This document shows, piece by piece, positions 9,892 through 17,980 of a stretch of 64,000 nt of DNA. Numbering within the stretch: the first letter of the stretch is position 1; the number at the start of each line of letters is the position of its first letter. The DNA is from Paralteromonas sediminis (lineage in GTDB: Bacteria; Pseudomonadota; Gammaproteobacteria; Enterobacterales; Alteromonadaceae). The notes under the pieces were generated by a model. It saw only the letters and a list, made by a program, of their open reading frames with translations. It had not been told where the DNA came from and made no database searches. The stretch spans positions 537,686 through 601,685 of the forward strand of contig NZ_RPOK01000003.1 of assembly GCF_003820355.1 (NCBI RefSeq). Reading direction: 5' to 3'. The position numbers were made by a program, and so were the translations under genes.

Positions 9892-10052
9892 GGCTAATTT
9901 TTGCACAATTTTTCACTTTTGGGTCTTGACAGCGACGAAACTACGATTTTTTGCGTCAACGCTGTCATTTGAATGGGTCGGTGTAAATAAAATCTACTCT
10001 GACCCTATTTTTTAAGCCGTTTTGAAGGGCTATCCCAACAAGGTGTCGGGGT

Positions 10053-10259
10053 GTGCCATGGAATAAAAAACTGGCTTGGTCCGCGTTTTGGTCCAACCTG
10101 ATAAATGAACGGGAATATGGCTATATTGTCGCGGATATTGAAAACACCTATTTTCTGAACACGATGCGCGCAGAAGCCTTGTTATTAAAAGGCGAAATAA
10201 CGCAGAGCCAATACGAGAAACTAATTGCTGAGGCTAAGAATGCTTTTCATGGACAGTAA
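10053..10259 (+). CDS. Hypothetical 68-residue protein, SHOCT-like C-terminus
   Basis: Small open frame starting at GTG with AAGG about nine bases upstream. The C-terminal part (residues about 42-65, L-L-L-K-G-E-I-T-Q-S-Q-Y-E-K-L-I) resembles the SHOCT pattern, in which a short helix, G-x-I-T and a second short helix end many bacterial proteins. The N-terminal part contains several Trp residues and no membrane segment or signal. It sits in the interval between the divergent dusB promoter and the prmA 3' end. The gene is plausible but unproven, and its role is unknown. Confidence 0.45.
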   Translation: MPWNKKLAWSAFWSNLINEREYGYIVADIENTYFLNTMRAEALLLKGEITQSQYEKLIAEAKNAFHGQ

Positions 10260-10451
10260 GACATATACGAAACAACCAAGCTGACTCGCCCATTCGCTAT
10301 GACAGTTACTTGCTTACGGCTGCATAGTCCAACTTACCATGACCATTGGAAAACTAATCCTCTGTATCAAACAGACTCGCATATATTCGGCTAAAAGTTA
10401 AAAGCTCTTCCAATTATTCAATGTGATTGACCAGTAGAACTAGAGACGGTT

Positions 10452-11339
10452 TTACTCTGCCCCCATTTTAGTACCAGACACCCTGGCCCATTCGCCTTCA
10501 ATAGCGCTGGGCTCAAGCTCAAACTCTTCTGAGTAAGCGGTTTCAATTGCCCCCACCTGCTCAGCCAATATCCCTGACAGCACGAGCTTACCACCGGGTT
10601 TGCAGTATCCGCTGATAACCGGGCGTAGTTCCAATAATGGGCCGGATAAAATATTAGCCAACACAAAGTCGGCTTGCATTTGTGGCTGGTCTTTTGGCAA
10701 AAACACAGTGAGTTTATCTTGTACCTGATTGCGTCGCGCATTCTCCATTGAAGCTTGAAGCGCCTGTGGATCAATATCAATGCCGATGGCATCGGTTGCG
10801 CCCAGTTTGAGGGCTGCTACTGCCAAGATGCCTGAACCGCAGCCAAAATCCACCACGGTTTTGTTATTCACATTCTGCCTATCCAGCCATTGCAGACATA
10901 ATGATGTGGTAGGGTGGGTGCCTGTGCCAAAGGCTAAGCCAGGGTCTAGCATCACATTAACGGCATCGGGTTCAGGTATTTCTCGCCAGCTGGGGCAGAT
11001 CCATAAACGCTCGCCAAATTGCATGGGATGAAAGTTATCCATCCACTCACGTTCCCAGTCTTTGTCTTCAAGTGGGTCACTGCGATACACGGTAGCCGCA
11101 TCAATTACCTCGTTATCGAGTAACGCTTGAGCTACGGCTTTGACATCATCTTGCGCATCAAACAGGCCAACCACTGTAGTGTCTGGCCATAGCAGCACTT
11201 CACCCGGTTTGGGTTCGTACATGGGGGTGTCTTTTGCGTCAACAAAAGTCACAGCCTGCGCCCCGCATTCAGCTAATGCGTCACCAATCCGCTCTGCATC
11301 TTTGGCTTTTGCATCTATTTTTAACTGTATCCAGGGCAT
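10452..11339 (-). CDS. prmA: Ribosomal protein L11 methyltransferase
   Basis: SAM-dependent enzyme that trimethylates ribosomal protein L11. The 295-residue length matches. The substrate-binding N-terminal domain is followed by the methyltransferase fold with [12 protein letters not shown] near residue 165 and the L-A-N-I-L-S-G-P-L motif corresponding to the N-P-P-like catalytic loop. prmA next to dusB-fis is a conserved gammaproteobacterial neighbourhood; here a small open frame and about 190 bases with no recognisable feature lie between. The stop of the S10 peptidase upstream... is on the same strand only 8 bases before its start? No: the S10 peptidase gene ends at 11348, 8 bases upstream of this start, so the two may be co-transcribed. 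Confidence 0.96.
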   Translation of the reverse strand: MPWIQLKIDAKAKDAERIGDALAECGAQAVTFVDAKDTPMYEPKPGEVLLWPDTTVVGLFDAQDDVKAVAQALLDNEVIDAATVYRSDPLEDKDWEREWMDNFHPMQFGERLWICPSWREIPEPDAVNVMLDPGLAFGTGTHPTTSLCLQWLDRQNVNNKTVVDFGCGSGILAVAALKLGATDAIGIDIDPQALQASMENARRNQVQDKLTVFLPKDQPQMQADFVLANILSGPLLELRPVISGYCKPGGKLVLSGILAEQVGAIETAYSEEFELEPSAIEGEWARVSGTKMGAE

Positions 11340-11347
11340 GCTGATTC

Positions 11348-12841
11348 CTATTGTTGTAATAAAAACGCCCGCATATCTTGCGCGAGACTTTCTAGTGAAG
11401 GGTGGTGAATATACATCATATGTCCAGCCTCGTAATAAGCCATTTTAATGCGCTCCTGGTCGTAACCAAAATGATTCATCGAATATTCGGTAGCAAAAAA
11501 AGGAGTGGCCAGATCGTAATAGCCATTGGCAATAAATATTCTAAAGTCTTTATTCTGGCGCATCGCTTTTGACAGGATTGGACTCATACTGACAAAGCCT
11601 TGCGCACGAGGAGACGCTCCGTACAGCCAATTCCAATTCCTAAACACTTCACCCGACAACACCTGATACCTGTTGTCGCGGATCACGTTTAAATCTTTTG
11701 CCATATAACTTTGAATAGCAGCGGTATAGGCTCCGTCGATGGCGTAGCTCGATGGATCAGTTTCTGGCCGCTCCCTCACCTGGCTTTCATCTTCGCCTAC
11801 GTATCGACTGTCTAACCTTCCCACGACTTCACCACGATCGCGAAGCAGCTCTTTCATGAAAAAATGCTCATTAATACGCAAATCGGTTTGCTGAATATAT
11901 TGTTGTCTGAGCCCGGTAAACTGATGCAACTTGTCTACCGCATTCTGGTATTCCTCATCGGTGGCAAGCGCACCTTTGAGCAGGGTTGTAGCGTAGTCAT
12001 TTAAAGCAAACTGCCTGACATCGTCTAAAAAGGCGGGTAAATCATCCCACTTTGACCTATCAGGCAAGGCATTATGGTACCAGGCTGTAGCCGCGTAGGT
12101 GGGCAAAAAGGTAATAAAAGGTAGGTCATTGCCCGGCGTGAAATCGCCCGTTTGAAAATCAAGAATAGACGATATGAGGAAAACACCGCTTAAATCCATA
12201 CTCCCCCAGCCTTCTTGTAGCTCGCCCACAATAGCCGCGGCACGAGTGGTACCGTAGCTTTCTCCGGCCAGATATTTAGGCGAATTCCAGCGCTGATGTC
12301 GTGTAACAAACACTCTGATGAATTGAGCCAGGGTTTCAGCGTCTTCTTTGATACCCCAAAATGCTTTCCCTTCTTTGCCACCTACAGGCTTGGAATAGCC
12401 GGTACCGACAGGATCGATAAACACTAAATCGGCGATATCGAGTAAGCTTTCTGGGTTATCTAAAATTGGGTAGGGAGGGGCTCCCACGCGTTCTGCATCA
12501 CTGGGAATGACCACTTTTTTAGGCCCAAATACGCCCATGTGTAACCATACGCTCGACGATCCAGGTCCACCATTAAACACAAAGATAAGCGGGCGCTGAG
12601 CACGATCTTCTACATCGGTGCGCTGATAGTAAAAACTGAAGATATTTGCGCTGGGATTTCCCTCTTCGTCTTTGAGTTGAGTGTCGCCCGCAGCTACTTG
12701 ATAACGAATATTTTTACCCTGAATACGCGCTTTATGCTCAGTCGTTTCGGTTGATGGCGCATCGGCCTCAACGCTGTCATTCGCCATGGTAAATGGCGTG
12801 GCCATAAAAATTAATAGTAGTGATGCAATGACTCGTTTCAA
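11348..12841 (-). CDS. Secreted S10-family serine carboxypeptidase-like peptidase
   Basis: Alpha/beta-hydrolase peptidase of family S10. The catalytic Ser lies in G-E-S-Y-G-T-T; Asp and His are in N-G-Y-Y-D-L-A-T-P and A-G-H-M-M-Y-I-H; the oxyanion region F-N-G-G-P-G-S-S-S is typical of the family. I chose a TTG start at 12841: AAGGGA precedes it by seven bases and it gives a clean signal peptide (M-K-R-V-I-A-S-L-L... ending T-M-A) on a 497-residue protein. The frame stays open 25 codons further to an ATG at 12916, which would bury the signal. A palindromic element lies just upstream. The substrate is unknown; export to the periplasm or medium is inferred. Confidence 0.85.
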   Translation of the reverse strand: MKRVIASLLLIFMATPFTMANDSVEADAPSTETTEHKARIQGKNIRYQVAAGDTQLKDEEGNPSANIFSFYYQRTDVEDRAQRPLIFVFNGGPGSSSVWLHMGVFGPKKVVIPSDAERVGAPPYPILDNPESLLDIADLVFIDPVGTGYSKPVGGKEGKAFWGIKEDAETLAQFIRVFVTRHQRWNSPKYLAGESYGTTRAAAIVGELQEGWGSMDLSGVFLISSILDFQTGDFTPGNDLPFITFLPTYAATAWYHNALPDRSKWDDLPAFLDDVRQFALNDYATTLLKGALATDEEYQNAVDKLHQFTGLRQQYIQQTDLRINEHFFMKELLRDRGEVVGRLDSRYVGEDESQVRERPETDPSSYAIDGAYTAAIQSYMAKDLNVIRDNRYQVLSGEVFRNWNWLYGASPRAQGFVSMSPILSKAMRQNKDFRIFIANGYYDLATPFFATEYSMNHFGYDQERIKMAYYEAGHMMYIHHPSLESLAQDMRAFLLQQ

Positions 12842-12863
12842 AACGCTGTCCCTTACTGTGATA

Positions 12864-12892
12864 GCAATCCTGATCACCATAACGGTGATTGC
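12864..12892. promoter_or_regulatory. Inverted-repeat element upstream of the S10 peptidase
   Basis: ATCACC and GGTGAT form a 6-base inverted repeat with a 5-base spacer, enclosed by GCAATC and GATTGC. It lies 23-51 bases upstream of the proposed TTG start, a usual place for an operator or a leader hairpin. No regulator can be named. Confidence 0.35.
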
Positions 12893-12937
12893 AATTTTGA
12901 ACAAGCCTTGCGCCATCGAATGGCAAACACAACACAG

Positions 12938-12966
12938 AAAACCGCGCTTGTTAAAGCACGGTTTTT
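12938..12966 (-). terminator. Terminator after the BlaI/M56 operon
   Basis: AAACCG-GCTT and AAGC-CGGTTT arms (one mismatch each) form a hairpin with a short loop. It has T-runs on both sides (six on the plus strand, four on the minus strand). The only gene ending here is the M56 gene on the minus strand, so it probably serves that operon. Confidence 0.7.
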
Positions 12967-12988
12967 TCTGTTGTATTTTTGTCAGCTA

Positions 12989-14227
12989 TTACGCCTTAAT
13001 GTGAATCACCTCCATCTCAGAGGGAAGGTTGCTGCTGACTGTATCACCTAATACAAACTCAATCGCCACAGACTGATTTTCAACTTTATGCACAGGTTTG
13101 GTGTATTGCCAACTTTGCAATGCCAGCATAGCCGCGGCATCAAACAAGCCTTGATGAGCAGATTCCATGACTTTTATGTCTGACACGCTACCGTCTTTTT
13201 CTACACTGAATGACAATACAACCGTGCCTTCAATGCCTCGTGAAGACGCATACTCGGGATATACCGGCGGAATGCGCTTAACAGGCGATACGACCACGTC
13301 TGCCTTTGCTGAAGTTGTGTTTTCTCCTACAGCCTGAAAGGCCAGCGAACCGCCTAACAGTGCCACGGCCACCGGAAGTAACCGCCAATTATAGGTAAAA
13401 CCGGTTTGAATATTACTAATACGTTCTTTCATGTTATGTAATCCTCCGTAATGAAGCGTAGTGAGTAATTCTTGATGCCCCTGCATGGTCTGATTCAGTA
13501 GGGTCCGCGCGTAAACGGCGCGCGTTGTCTTAGTTTTGTTTATTAGTACCTGTGCATCACAGGCCATTTCCTGGGCTTGCCGAAATCGGATATAACTAAG
13601 CCATGCAATAGGGTTGAACCAGAACAGGCAAACAATGGCCAGCGCCATCAAATTCCAGTAAAGATCGCCGCGCCTGAAATGAACGAATTCATGTTCGAGT
13701 ATGAGAGATTGCTGAGTGGCATCTAATTTAAAAAACGCTTTTGGTATAACAATCGAGTGTTTTAAAAAGCCATTGACCATGGGCACATCGACGGCCTCAC
13801 TCACCTGAATAGATACCCTTAAATCACAGTAGTGACGAAGTGCGGGATCGGCCATAAAATAATTATGCTTTAACTCAACACCCCGAAGTCGTCGCACAAA
13901 CTTCACATGCCCGATTGCAATAGACAGCACACAAAAGGCCATACCACCGAGCCAAATTAATGAAATGGAAGGTATAAACGTTTCCATCGTCGTGTGGCTG
14001 ACTGCGACCGCTTTAGATGCGGTAACTACATATTGGTGCATTGTCACAAATTCTGGCAAATACACTGACATACTGAAACTAGACAGTGTCATTTGAATAG
14101 GAATGATCGCCCATAAATAATAGAAGCCTGTTGCCCCTATCGCTTTTCTCAGCGGCTGTTGCAGAAACAGTAAAAAAACAGCAGTACAAGAGAAGAGCAG
14201 GGTTTGCTCAATTAACCAGTCAGTCAT
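12989..14227 (-). CDS. BlaR1-like M56 metallopeptidase with TonB C-terminal domain
   Basis: Membrane zinc protease paired with a BlaI repressor. The 412-residue product has several N-terminal membrane segments, the M56 zinc motif H-E-F-V-H (in E-H-E-F-V-H-F-R-R-G-D) and, after another membrane segment near residue 275, a C-terminal TonB-like domain (P-P-V-Y-P-E-Y-A...G-T-V-V-L-S-F) instead of a penicillin-binding sensor. I chose the ATG at 14227: GGGAG lies six bases upstream and the start overlaps the blaI stop by 8 bases, implying translational coupling. By analogy the protease would inactivate the BlaI-like repressor after a signal; the signal is unknown, and the TonB domain may sense or contact periplasmic partners. 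Confidence 0.85.
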   Translation of the reverse strand: MTDWLIEQTLLFSCTAVFLLFLQQPLRKAIGATGFYYLWAIIPIQMTLSSFSMSVYLPEFVTMHQYVVTASKAVAVSHTTMETFIPSISLIWLGGMAFCVLSIAIGHVKFVRRLRGVELKHNYFMADPALRHYCDLRVSIQVSEAVDVPMVNGFLKHSIVIPKAFFKLDATQQSLILEHEFVHFRRGDLYWNLMALAIVCLFWFNPIAWLSYIRFRQAQEMACDAQVLINKTKTTRAVYARTLLNQTMQGHQELLTTLHYGGLHNMKERISNIQTGFTYNWRLLPVAVALLGGSLAFQAVGENTTSAKADVVVSPVKRIPPVYPEYASSRGIEGTVVLSFSVEKDGSVSDIKVMESAHQGLFDAAAMLALQSWQYTKPVHKVENQSVAIEFVLGDTVSSNLPSEMEVIHIKA

Positions 14228-14591
14228 TTTTTTGCTCCCATTGTTCAATCAGCTTTTTAAGCGCGGCAATGTCTTCTTTGGACAACTCCTCTTTTTTCGC
14301 GAAGCCCGCCACAAGGGGAGACAAGCGTCCACGGAATAAACGTTGTATGAAGCTTTGCGTTTCTTCTTCCTGATAGGTTTGCTGTGATACCAAGGGATAG
14401 TATTCATACACACGACCTACTTTGTTAAAACTCAGCGCCCCTTTTTTGACAAGGCGATTTAACAGAGTTTTTACGGTTTTCTCGTGCCATTCTTTATCCT
14501 TATTTAAACGCTGAATGATTTCTTCTGCAGTTGCGGGCGCGTTATCCCAAATCACCTGCATTACGTCGAGCTCTGTTTTTGAAATATCCAT
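14220..14591 (-). CDS. BlaI/MecI/CopY-family transcriptional repressor
   Basis: A 123-residue winged-helix repressor: E-L-D-V-M-Q-V-I-W at the N-terminus, and the K-T-V-K-T-L-L-N-R-L-V-K-K-G-A-L recognition helix and wing are diagnostic for BlaI/MecI. It overlaps the M56 gene by 8 bases. Two BlaI-type palindromes lie 12-52 bases upstream of its start, so it very likely represses its own operon and possibly the divergent amidase gene. Confidence 0.93.
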   Translation of the reverse strand: MDISKTELDVMQVIWDNAPATAEEIIQRLNKDKEWHEKTVKTLLNRLVKKGALSFNKVGRVYEYYPLVSQQTYQEEETQSFIQRLFRGRLSPLVAGFAKKEELSKEDIAALKKLIEQWEQKND

Positions 14592-14602
14592 GGTCAGTCA
14601 TT

Positions 14603-14618
14603 GATTACAACTGTAATT
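14603..14618. promoter_or_regulatory. BlaI-type operator 1
   Basis: GATTACAACTGTAATT is a near-perfect palindrome with the TACA...TGTA core typical of BlaI/MecI operators. It lies 12 bases upstream of the repressor's ATG. Confidence 0.75.
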
Positions 14619-14627
14619 TTAATTAAA

Positions 14628-14643
14628 GATTACGCTTGTAATT
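14628..14643. promoter_or_regulatory. BlaI-type operator 2
   Basis: GATTACGCTTGTAATT is a second copy of the operator, 25 bases from the first start to start, differing at three central positions. Twin dyads spaced by a few helical turns are the classic bla/mec arrangement. Confidence 0.72.
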
Positions 14644-14728
14644 CATCCTGTCAAGGTTTTATTGCGTAGTGAAAGATGATTTACTGAAAAGATTACCCTA
14701 GCCGAACAATCACACAGAGCGAACACAA

Positions 14729-16222
14729 ATGAAAAAAATTAAAAGAATCAGCCTGTTAATGGCGGCATGCCTGCTAACAGGTTCAGTAGTGGCAGACCAA
14801 GCCACACAGGCGCTAGCCCGAATTAAAACCTTAGATAATGGCCCCAATGGCATTAATAGCGTGTTGTCAGTCAACCCTAATGCAAAAGATCAGGCCCGTT
14901 CTGGGCAAGGTTTACTCGCAGGTATCCCTATTCTGATTAAAGATAATATAGAAACAAAAGAATTACCGACCACGGCAGGCTCACTTGCATTAATCGCCAA
15001 CGACACCAAACGCGATGCGCCCATAATTGCGAAACTACGAGCGCAAGGTGCCGTGATTTTAGGCAAAACTAACCTGTCTGAGTGGGCAAACTTTCGCTCT
15101 GAAGATTCCATCAGCGGCTGGAGTACTGTGGGTGGATTGACCAGAAATCCACATAATCTGTCTCGCTCTGCTTGTGGTTCATCATCGGGATCTGGCGCCG
15201 CTGTTGCCGCCGGCATTGTCGATATGGCCATAGGTACTGAAACCAACGGTTCGGTAATATGCCCGGCTTCAATGAACGGCATTGTTGGCTTCAAACCCAC
15301 AGTTGGTCTTTTATCAGCCCAATATATTGTGCCTATTTCGCACAGCCAGGACACGGCTGGTCCTATGACCCAAACGGTTGCCCAAGCGGCACTGCTTGCC
15401 GGTGTTATGGCAAAAGATGAACACAAGGCGATCAGTCAGCATCTGCTTAATTTTGCAGCTTCGCCAGAGTCAGATTTAACCGGACTTAAAATTGGTGTTG
15501 TACGTAACCAGATGGGCAATGTTGCGGGGGTAAAACAGGTTTTTGAAGCGCAACTTGAAAAGCTTGCCAACGCAGGCGCAGAGTTAATTGATATTGAGAG
15601 CCCTTCTATGCCTGAAGATTTTTGGGGCAAGGCGTATCACGTTTTGTTGGCCGAGTTTAAGCATGGTATCAATCACTACCTGGCTGATTCGCCCGCTGAT
15701 ATTCCAGTCAGAACACTTGAGGCCTTAATTGCACTGAATGCTAAAACGCCACAAGCCTTGCAAGTGTTTGATCAATCGATATTTGAAAAAGCACAAGAAA
15801 CCAAGGGGCTCGAGTCAGAAGAATATCTTGAAGCACTTGCGCTGGTGCAAAGCCATACTAGAGAAAAAGGCATAGATGCCATGTTAAACGAGCACAGTCT
15901 CGATATGCTTGTCGCGCCGTCTAATAACCCATCTTTCTTAATCGATGCGGTATATGGTGACAATGCACCGAGTGGCTTTGCAGGTATTGGCTGGATGGCT
16001 GCTATTGCAGGCTATCCGCATTTGTCGGTGCCCGCTGGTAAGGTTAAATCTATGCCAGTTGGCATCAGTTTTATCACTACAAAGTACGAAGACGCCTCGC
16101 TGTTTAAAGCTGGCCAGTTGATAGAAAAAGCGCGCACCGAAGATATGCGCCCTATGATGCTTGCTAACGACTTCTCAGCGCCCGCACTACAAAGCGCTGA
16201 GAAGGGAGCAAAAGCGAACTAA
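14729..16222 (+). CDS. Exported amidase-signature-family amidase
   Basis: A 497-residue amidase with an N-terminal signal peptide (about 22 residues, ending S-V-V-A). The Ser-cisSer-Lys triad is visible: Lys in P-I-L-I-K-D-N-I, cis-Ser in G-S-S-S-G-S-G-A-A-V-A-A-G, and nucleophile Ser in G-T-E-T-N-G-S-V-I. The substrate may be any amide, as family members range from peptide amides to aryl amides. It is divergent from the BlaI-type repressor, with the two operators in the shared 137-base interval, so joint control is possible. Its stop codon abuts that of the convergent HiPIP gene with no base between. Confidence 0.88.
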   Translation: MKKIKRISLLMAACLLTGSVVADQATQALARIKTLDNGPNGINSVLSVNPNAKDQARSGQGLLAGIPILIKDNIETKELPTTAGSLALIANDTKRDAPIIAKLRAQGAVILGKTNLSEWANFRSEDSISGWSTVGGLTRNPHNLSRSACGSSSGSGAAVAAGIVDMAIGTETNGSVICPASMNGIVGFKPTVGLLSAQYIVPISHSQDTAGPMTQTVAQAALLAGVMAKDEHKAISQHLLNFAASPESDLTGLKIGVVRNQMGNVAGVKQVFEAQLEKLANAGAELIDIESPSMPEDFWGKAYHVLLAEFKHGINHYLADSPADIPVRTLEALIALNAKTPQALQVFDQSIFEKAQETKGLESEEYLEALALVQSHTREKGIDAMLNEHSLDMLVAPSNNPSFLIDAVYGDNAPSGFAGIGWMAAIAGYPHLSVPAGKVKSMPVGISFITTKYEDASLFKAGQLIEKARTEDMRPMMLANDFSAPALQSAEKGAKAN

Positions 16223-16522
16223 TTACCCCGGCTTTTTGACGTAAGCCGTACACCAGCCTTGTGCATTGACCGACTTTCCTGGGAACAGTGCGCAAGGCCG
16301 CCACTCGGCACCTTCTGTACCCTGAATGTACATGCAATTATCACATACAGCGCCTTCTACCTCAGACTTATGCGTATATTTCAACGCTTTTGCCGTAGCA
16401 TCGTCCAGCTCAAGCTGGGGTAAGTCCTGTGCATTGGCTCTTAGTGCCACACCACCTAGGGTTAAGCCGATCAGGCTAGTACCACTTAGTTTCAAGAAAT
16501 CACGACGATTTACAGATTTCAT
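16223..16522 (-). CDS. High-potential iron-sulfur protein (HiPIP)
   Basis: Small periplasmic electron carrier with one 4Fe-4S cluster. The 99-residue precursor has a Tat-type leader (N-R-R-D-F-L-K at residues 5-11, then a hydrophobic stretch to about residue 31). The four cluster cysteines are C60, C63, C77 and C91 with the C-x-x-C...W-R-P-C-A-L-F-P-G...G-W-C family pattern. It seems to be monocistronic. Its redox partner is not evident nearby. Confidence 0.93.
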   Translation of the reverse strand: MKSVNRRDFLKLSGTSLIGLTLGGVALRANAQDLPQLELDDATAKALKYTHKSEVEGAVCDNCMYIQGTEGAEWRPCALFPGKSVNAQGWCTAYVKKPG

Positions 16523-16582
16523 ACAGTCTCCAAAGTATTGATAACGATAATAATTCTTTTTAACTTTGCCCTTTAAAAAACG

Positions 16583-16604
16583 AAACCCGCCAGAGGCGGG
16601 CTTT
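16583..16604 (-). terminator. Terminator after the flavin reductase operon
   Basis: CCCGCC-AGA-GGCGGG forms a strong 6-base GC stem (extended by flanking A/T pairs). On the minus strand it is followed by TTTCGTTTTTT. It lies between the small membrane protein's stop and the HiPIP start. Confidence 0.7.
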
Positions 16605-16658
16605 TCCCTATCATATACCGTACTTGCCTATAATTGGATTGATTTACATCACAATCGT

Positions 16659-16781
16659 TCAATTCTCATTGGCATCATTGTCTGACACTGACGTAAATTT
16701 AACGATAAGCCATACTATTAGCCCAGCCACACCAAAGGCAATCAAACATACCCATATTAGTTGGTCCAAATTTGGGATCAT
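16659..16781 (-). CDS. Small single-pass membrane protein (40 residues)
   Basis: A 40-residue frame whose ATG overlaps the flavin reductase stop as A-T-G-A, with GGAG about eleven bases upstream inside the reductase gene. Residues about 8-28 are strongly hydrophobic (L-I-W-V-C-L-I-A-F-G-V-A-G-L-I-V-W-L-I-V), followed by a short polar tail with D-N-D-A-N-E-N. The coupled start argues that it is real and made together with the reductase. Function unknown; it could be a membrane anchor or modulator. Confidence 0.6.
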   Translation of the reverse strand: MIPNLDQLIWVCLIAFGVAGLIVWLIVKFTSVSDNDANEN

Positions 16782-17425
16782 GGTAAGAGTTTCTCCAGTG
16801 ACTTGTCCGGTTTTGCATAGCTATATCGAGCAATATGCTGTGGTTTGTGATAATTGTCCAGCCCACTAATACACGCGATATCACACCTGTTTAAGTCAAC
16901 ATGACCATCTTCGGTCACGGCGCTTTCAGGTAAAAGCACATGTTGAATTTCTCCAATGAGTAACGTGGTGTCGTTGTGTGTTATCGGTACAGACTCAACA
17001 AATCGCATACCTAGCTTGATGGGGCTTTGCTGCACAAACGGTGCGGCAAAATCACTCAAGTACTCTGGCGTGAGGCCCACTGTGTCGAATTCACTCTCAT
17101 CGGCCTCATATCTGGCTGATGTCTGGTGCGCTTTATCCACCCAGTCGGAGGCTATGTGATTGATGGTATATACCCCGGTAGCAGTAATATTTTCTATTGT
17201 ATCTCTACGCACAGTATGAGGGCGCATTATCATCCCCAGTAAAGGCGGATTCGCCCCTAAATGAACCACCGAACTGATCACAGCCAGATTTAAGTGTCCT
17301 TCAGCGTTTTGGGTACCCACTAAGTTGGCGCTTTTGAAACCAGACAGGCAGTTGATAAAGTTTGCCCTAAAACGCTGCGGCAGGGCGTCGATATCTCGCT
17401 TAGAAAAATGTTTATTCGTCGTCAC
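16778..17425 (-). CDS. Flavin reductase-like / FMN-binding split-barrel protein
   Basis: A 215-residue member of the flavin reductase-like FMN-binding family. The N-terminal half has the typical N-L-A-V-I-S-S-V-V-H-L-G-A-N-P-P-L-L-G stretch followed by R-P-H-T-V-R-R-D-T-I-E-N-I, which contacts FMN in related proteins, and G-V-Y-T-I-N-H. It probably reduces or carries FMN in the cytoplasm; the client oxygenase, if any, is not next to it. It overlaps the CPXCG gene upstream by 14 bases and the small membrane protein downstream by 4, so the three form one operon. Confidence 0.82.
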   Translation of the reverse strand: MTTNKHFSKRDIDALPQRFRANFINCLSGFKSANLVGTQNAEGHLNLAVISSVVHLGANPPLLGMIMRPHTVRRDTIENITATGVYTINHIASDWVDKAHQTSARYEADESEFDTVGLTPEYLSDFAAPFVQQSPIKLGMRFVESVPITHNDTTLLIGEIQHVLLPESAVTEDGHVDLNRCDIACISGLDNYHKPQHIARYSYAKPDKSLEKLLP

Positions 17426-17603
17426 GCTTTGCTATTATCTCCCGTCCAAACTCCGTTTCCATGATAACTATCTCAATGGGTTGACAACACACCTGACAGT
17501 CGGTGATTTGTTGCTGACCAATGTCATTTTGCAAGTCTATATCAATATCGTTGTAAGCCATGCAGTACGGACATTCAAATCGTTCTGCGTCTGTTAAACT
17601 CAT
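17412..17603 (-). CDS. CPXCG-motif cysteine-rich protein
   Basis: A 63-residue protein with two metal-binding knuckles, C11-P-Y-C14 and C36-Q-V-C39-C40, of the small CPXCG family. Binding of zinc is likely; no function is established for the family. First gene of the flavin reductase operon, divergent from the HNH gene. Confidence 0.85.
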   Translation of the reverse strand: MSLTDAERFECPYCMAYNDIDIDLQNDIGQQQITDCQVCCQPIEIVIMETEFGREIIAKRDDE

Positions 17604-17662
17604 CGGTAGCCCCTGCTTTTTCGTAATGTGTTACTTTTACGCAGATATAGCGGATAAGGTTT

Positions 17663-17959
17663 ATGCCAACAAAACGAGTAGATACATGCCCATGCTGCCG
17701 GCGAACTGCCCGATTAACGTTTCACCATCTTATACCCAAAAAGATGCACCGACGCCCTTATTTTCGCAAGCATTTCTCAAAGCAAACACTCCAGCAGGGA
17801 GTGATGATATGCCGACAATGTCATGACGGCATTCACAAGCTTTACAATGAAATGCAGTTGGCAAAGCACTTCACTTCGCTGGATGCATTGAAAGAGGATG
17901 AATTACTCGCCCGACATTTTAGATGGGTTGGCAAGCAACAAATAAATGTGAAACAATAA
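17663..17959 (+). CDS. HNH-type endonuclease-like protein
   Basis: A 98-residue HNH/treble-clef protein. C9-P-C11-C12 and C50-R-Q-C53-H54 form the zinc knuckles, and H21-H22 (in F-H-H-L-I-P-K-K) with H58 fits the HNH catalytic pattern. Such compact proteins (YisB-like) are predicted DNA nicking enzymes, but activity is not shown here. Its stop codon is directly followed by the LexA box of the next gene, so the nuclease gene downstream has its own promoter. Confidence 0.75.
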   Translation: MPTKRVDTCPCCRRTARLTFHHLIPKKMHRRPYFRKHFSKQTLQQGVMICRQCHDGIHKLYNEMQLAKHFTSLDALKEDELLARHFRWVGKQQINVKQ

Positions 17960-17977
17960 CTGTATATATGAACAGTC
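17958..17977 (+). promoter_or_regulatory. LexA (SOS) box
   Basis: CTGTATATATGAACAG (17960-17975) fits the gammaproteobacterial LexA consensus CTGT-N8-ACAG with the alternating TATATA centre. It ends about 5-11 bases before the possible starts of the fused nuclease, so bound LexA would block both promoter and start region. Confidence 0.82.
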
Positions 17978-17980
17978 ATT

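Noticed and set aside
14890-15426. A 178-codon minus-strand frame opposite the amidase gene
   Set aside because: Antisense to the catalytic core of the amidase, with no ribosome site or domain.
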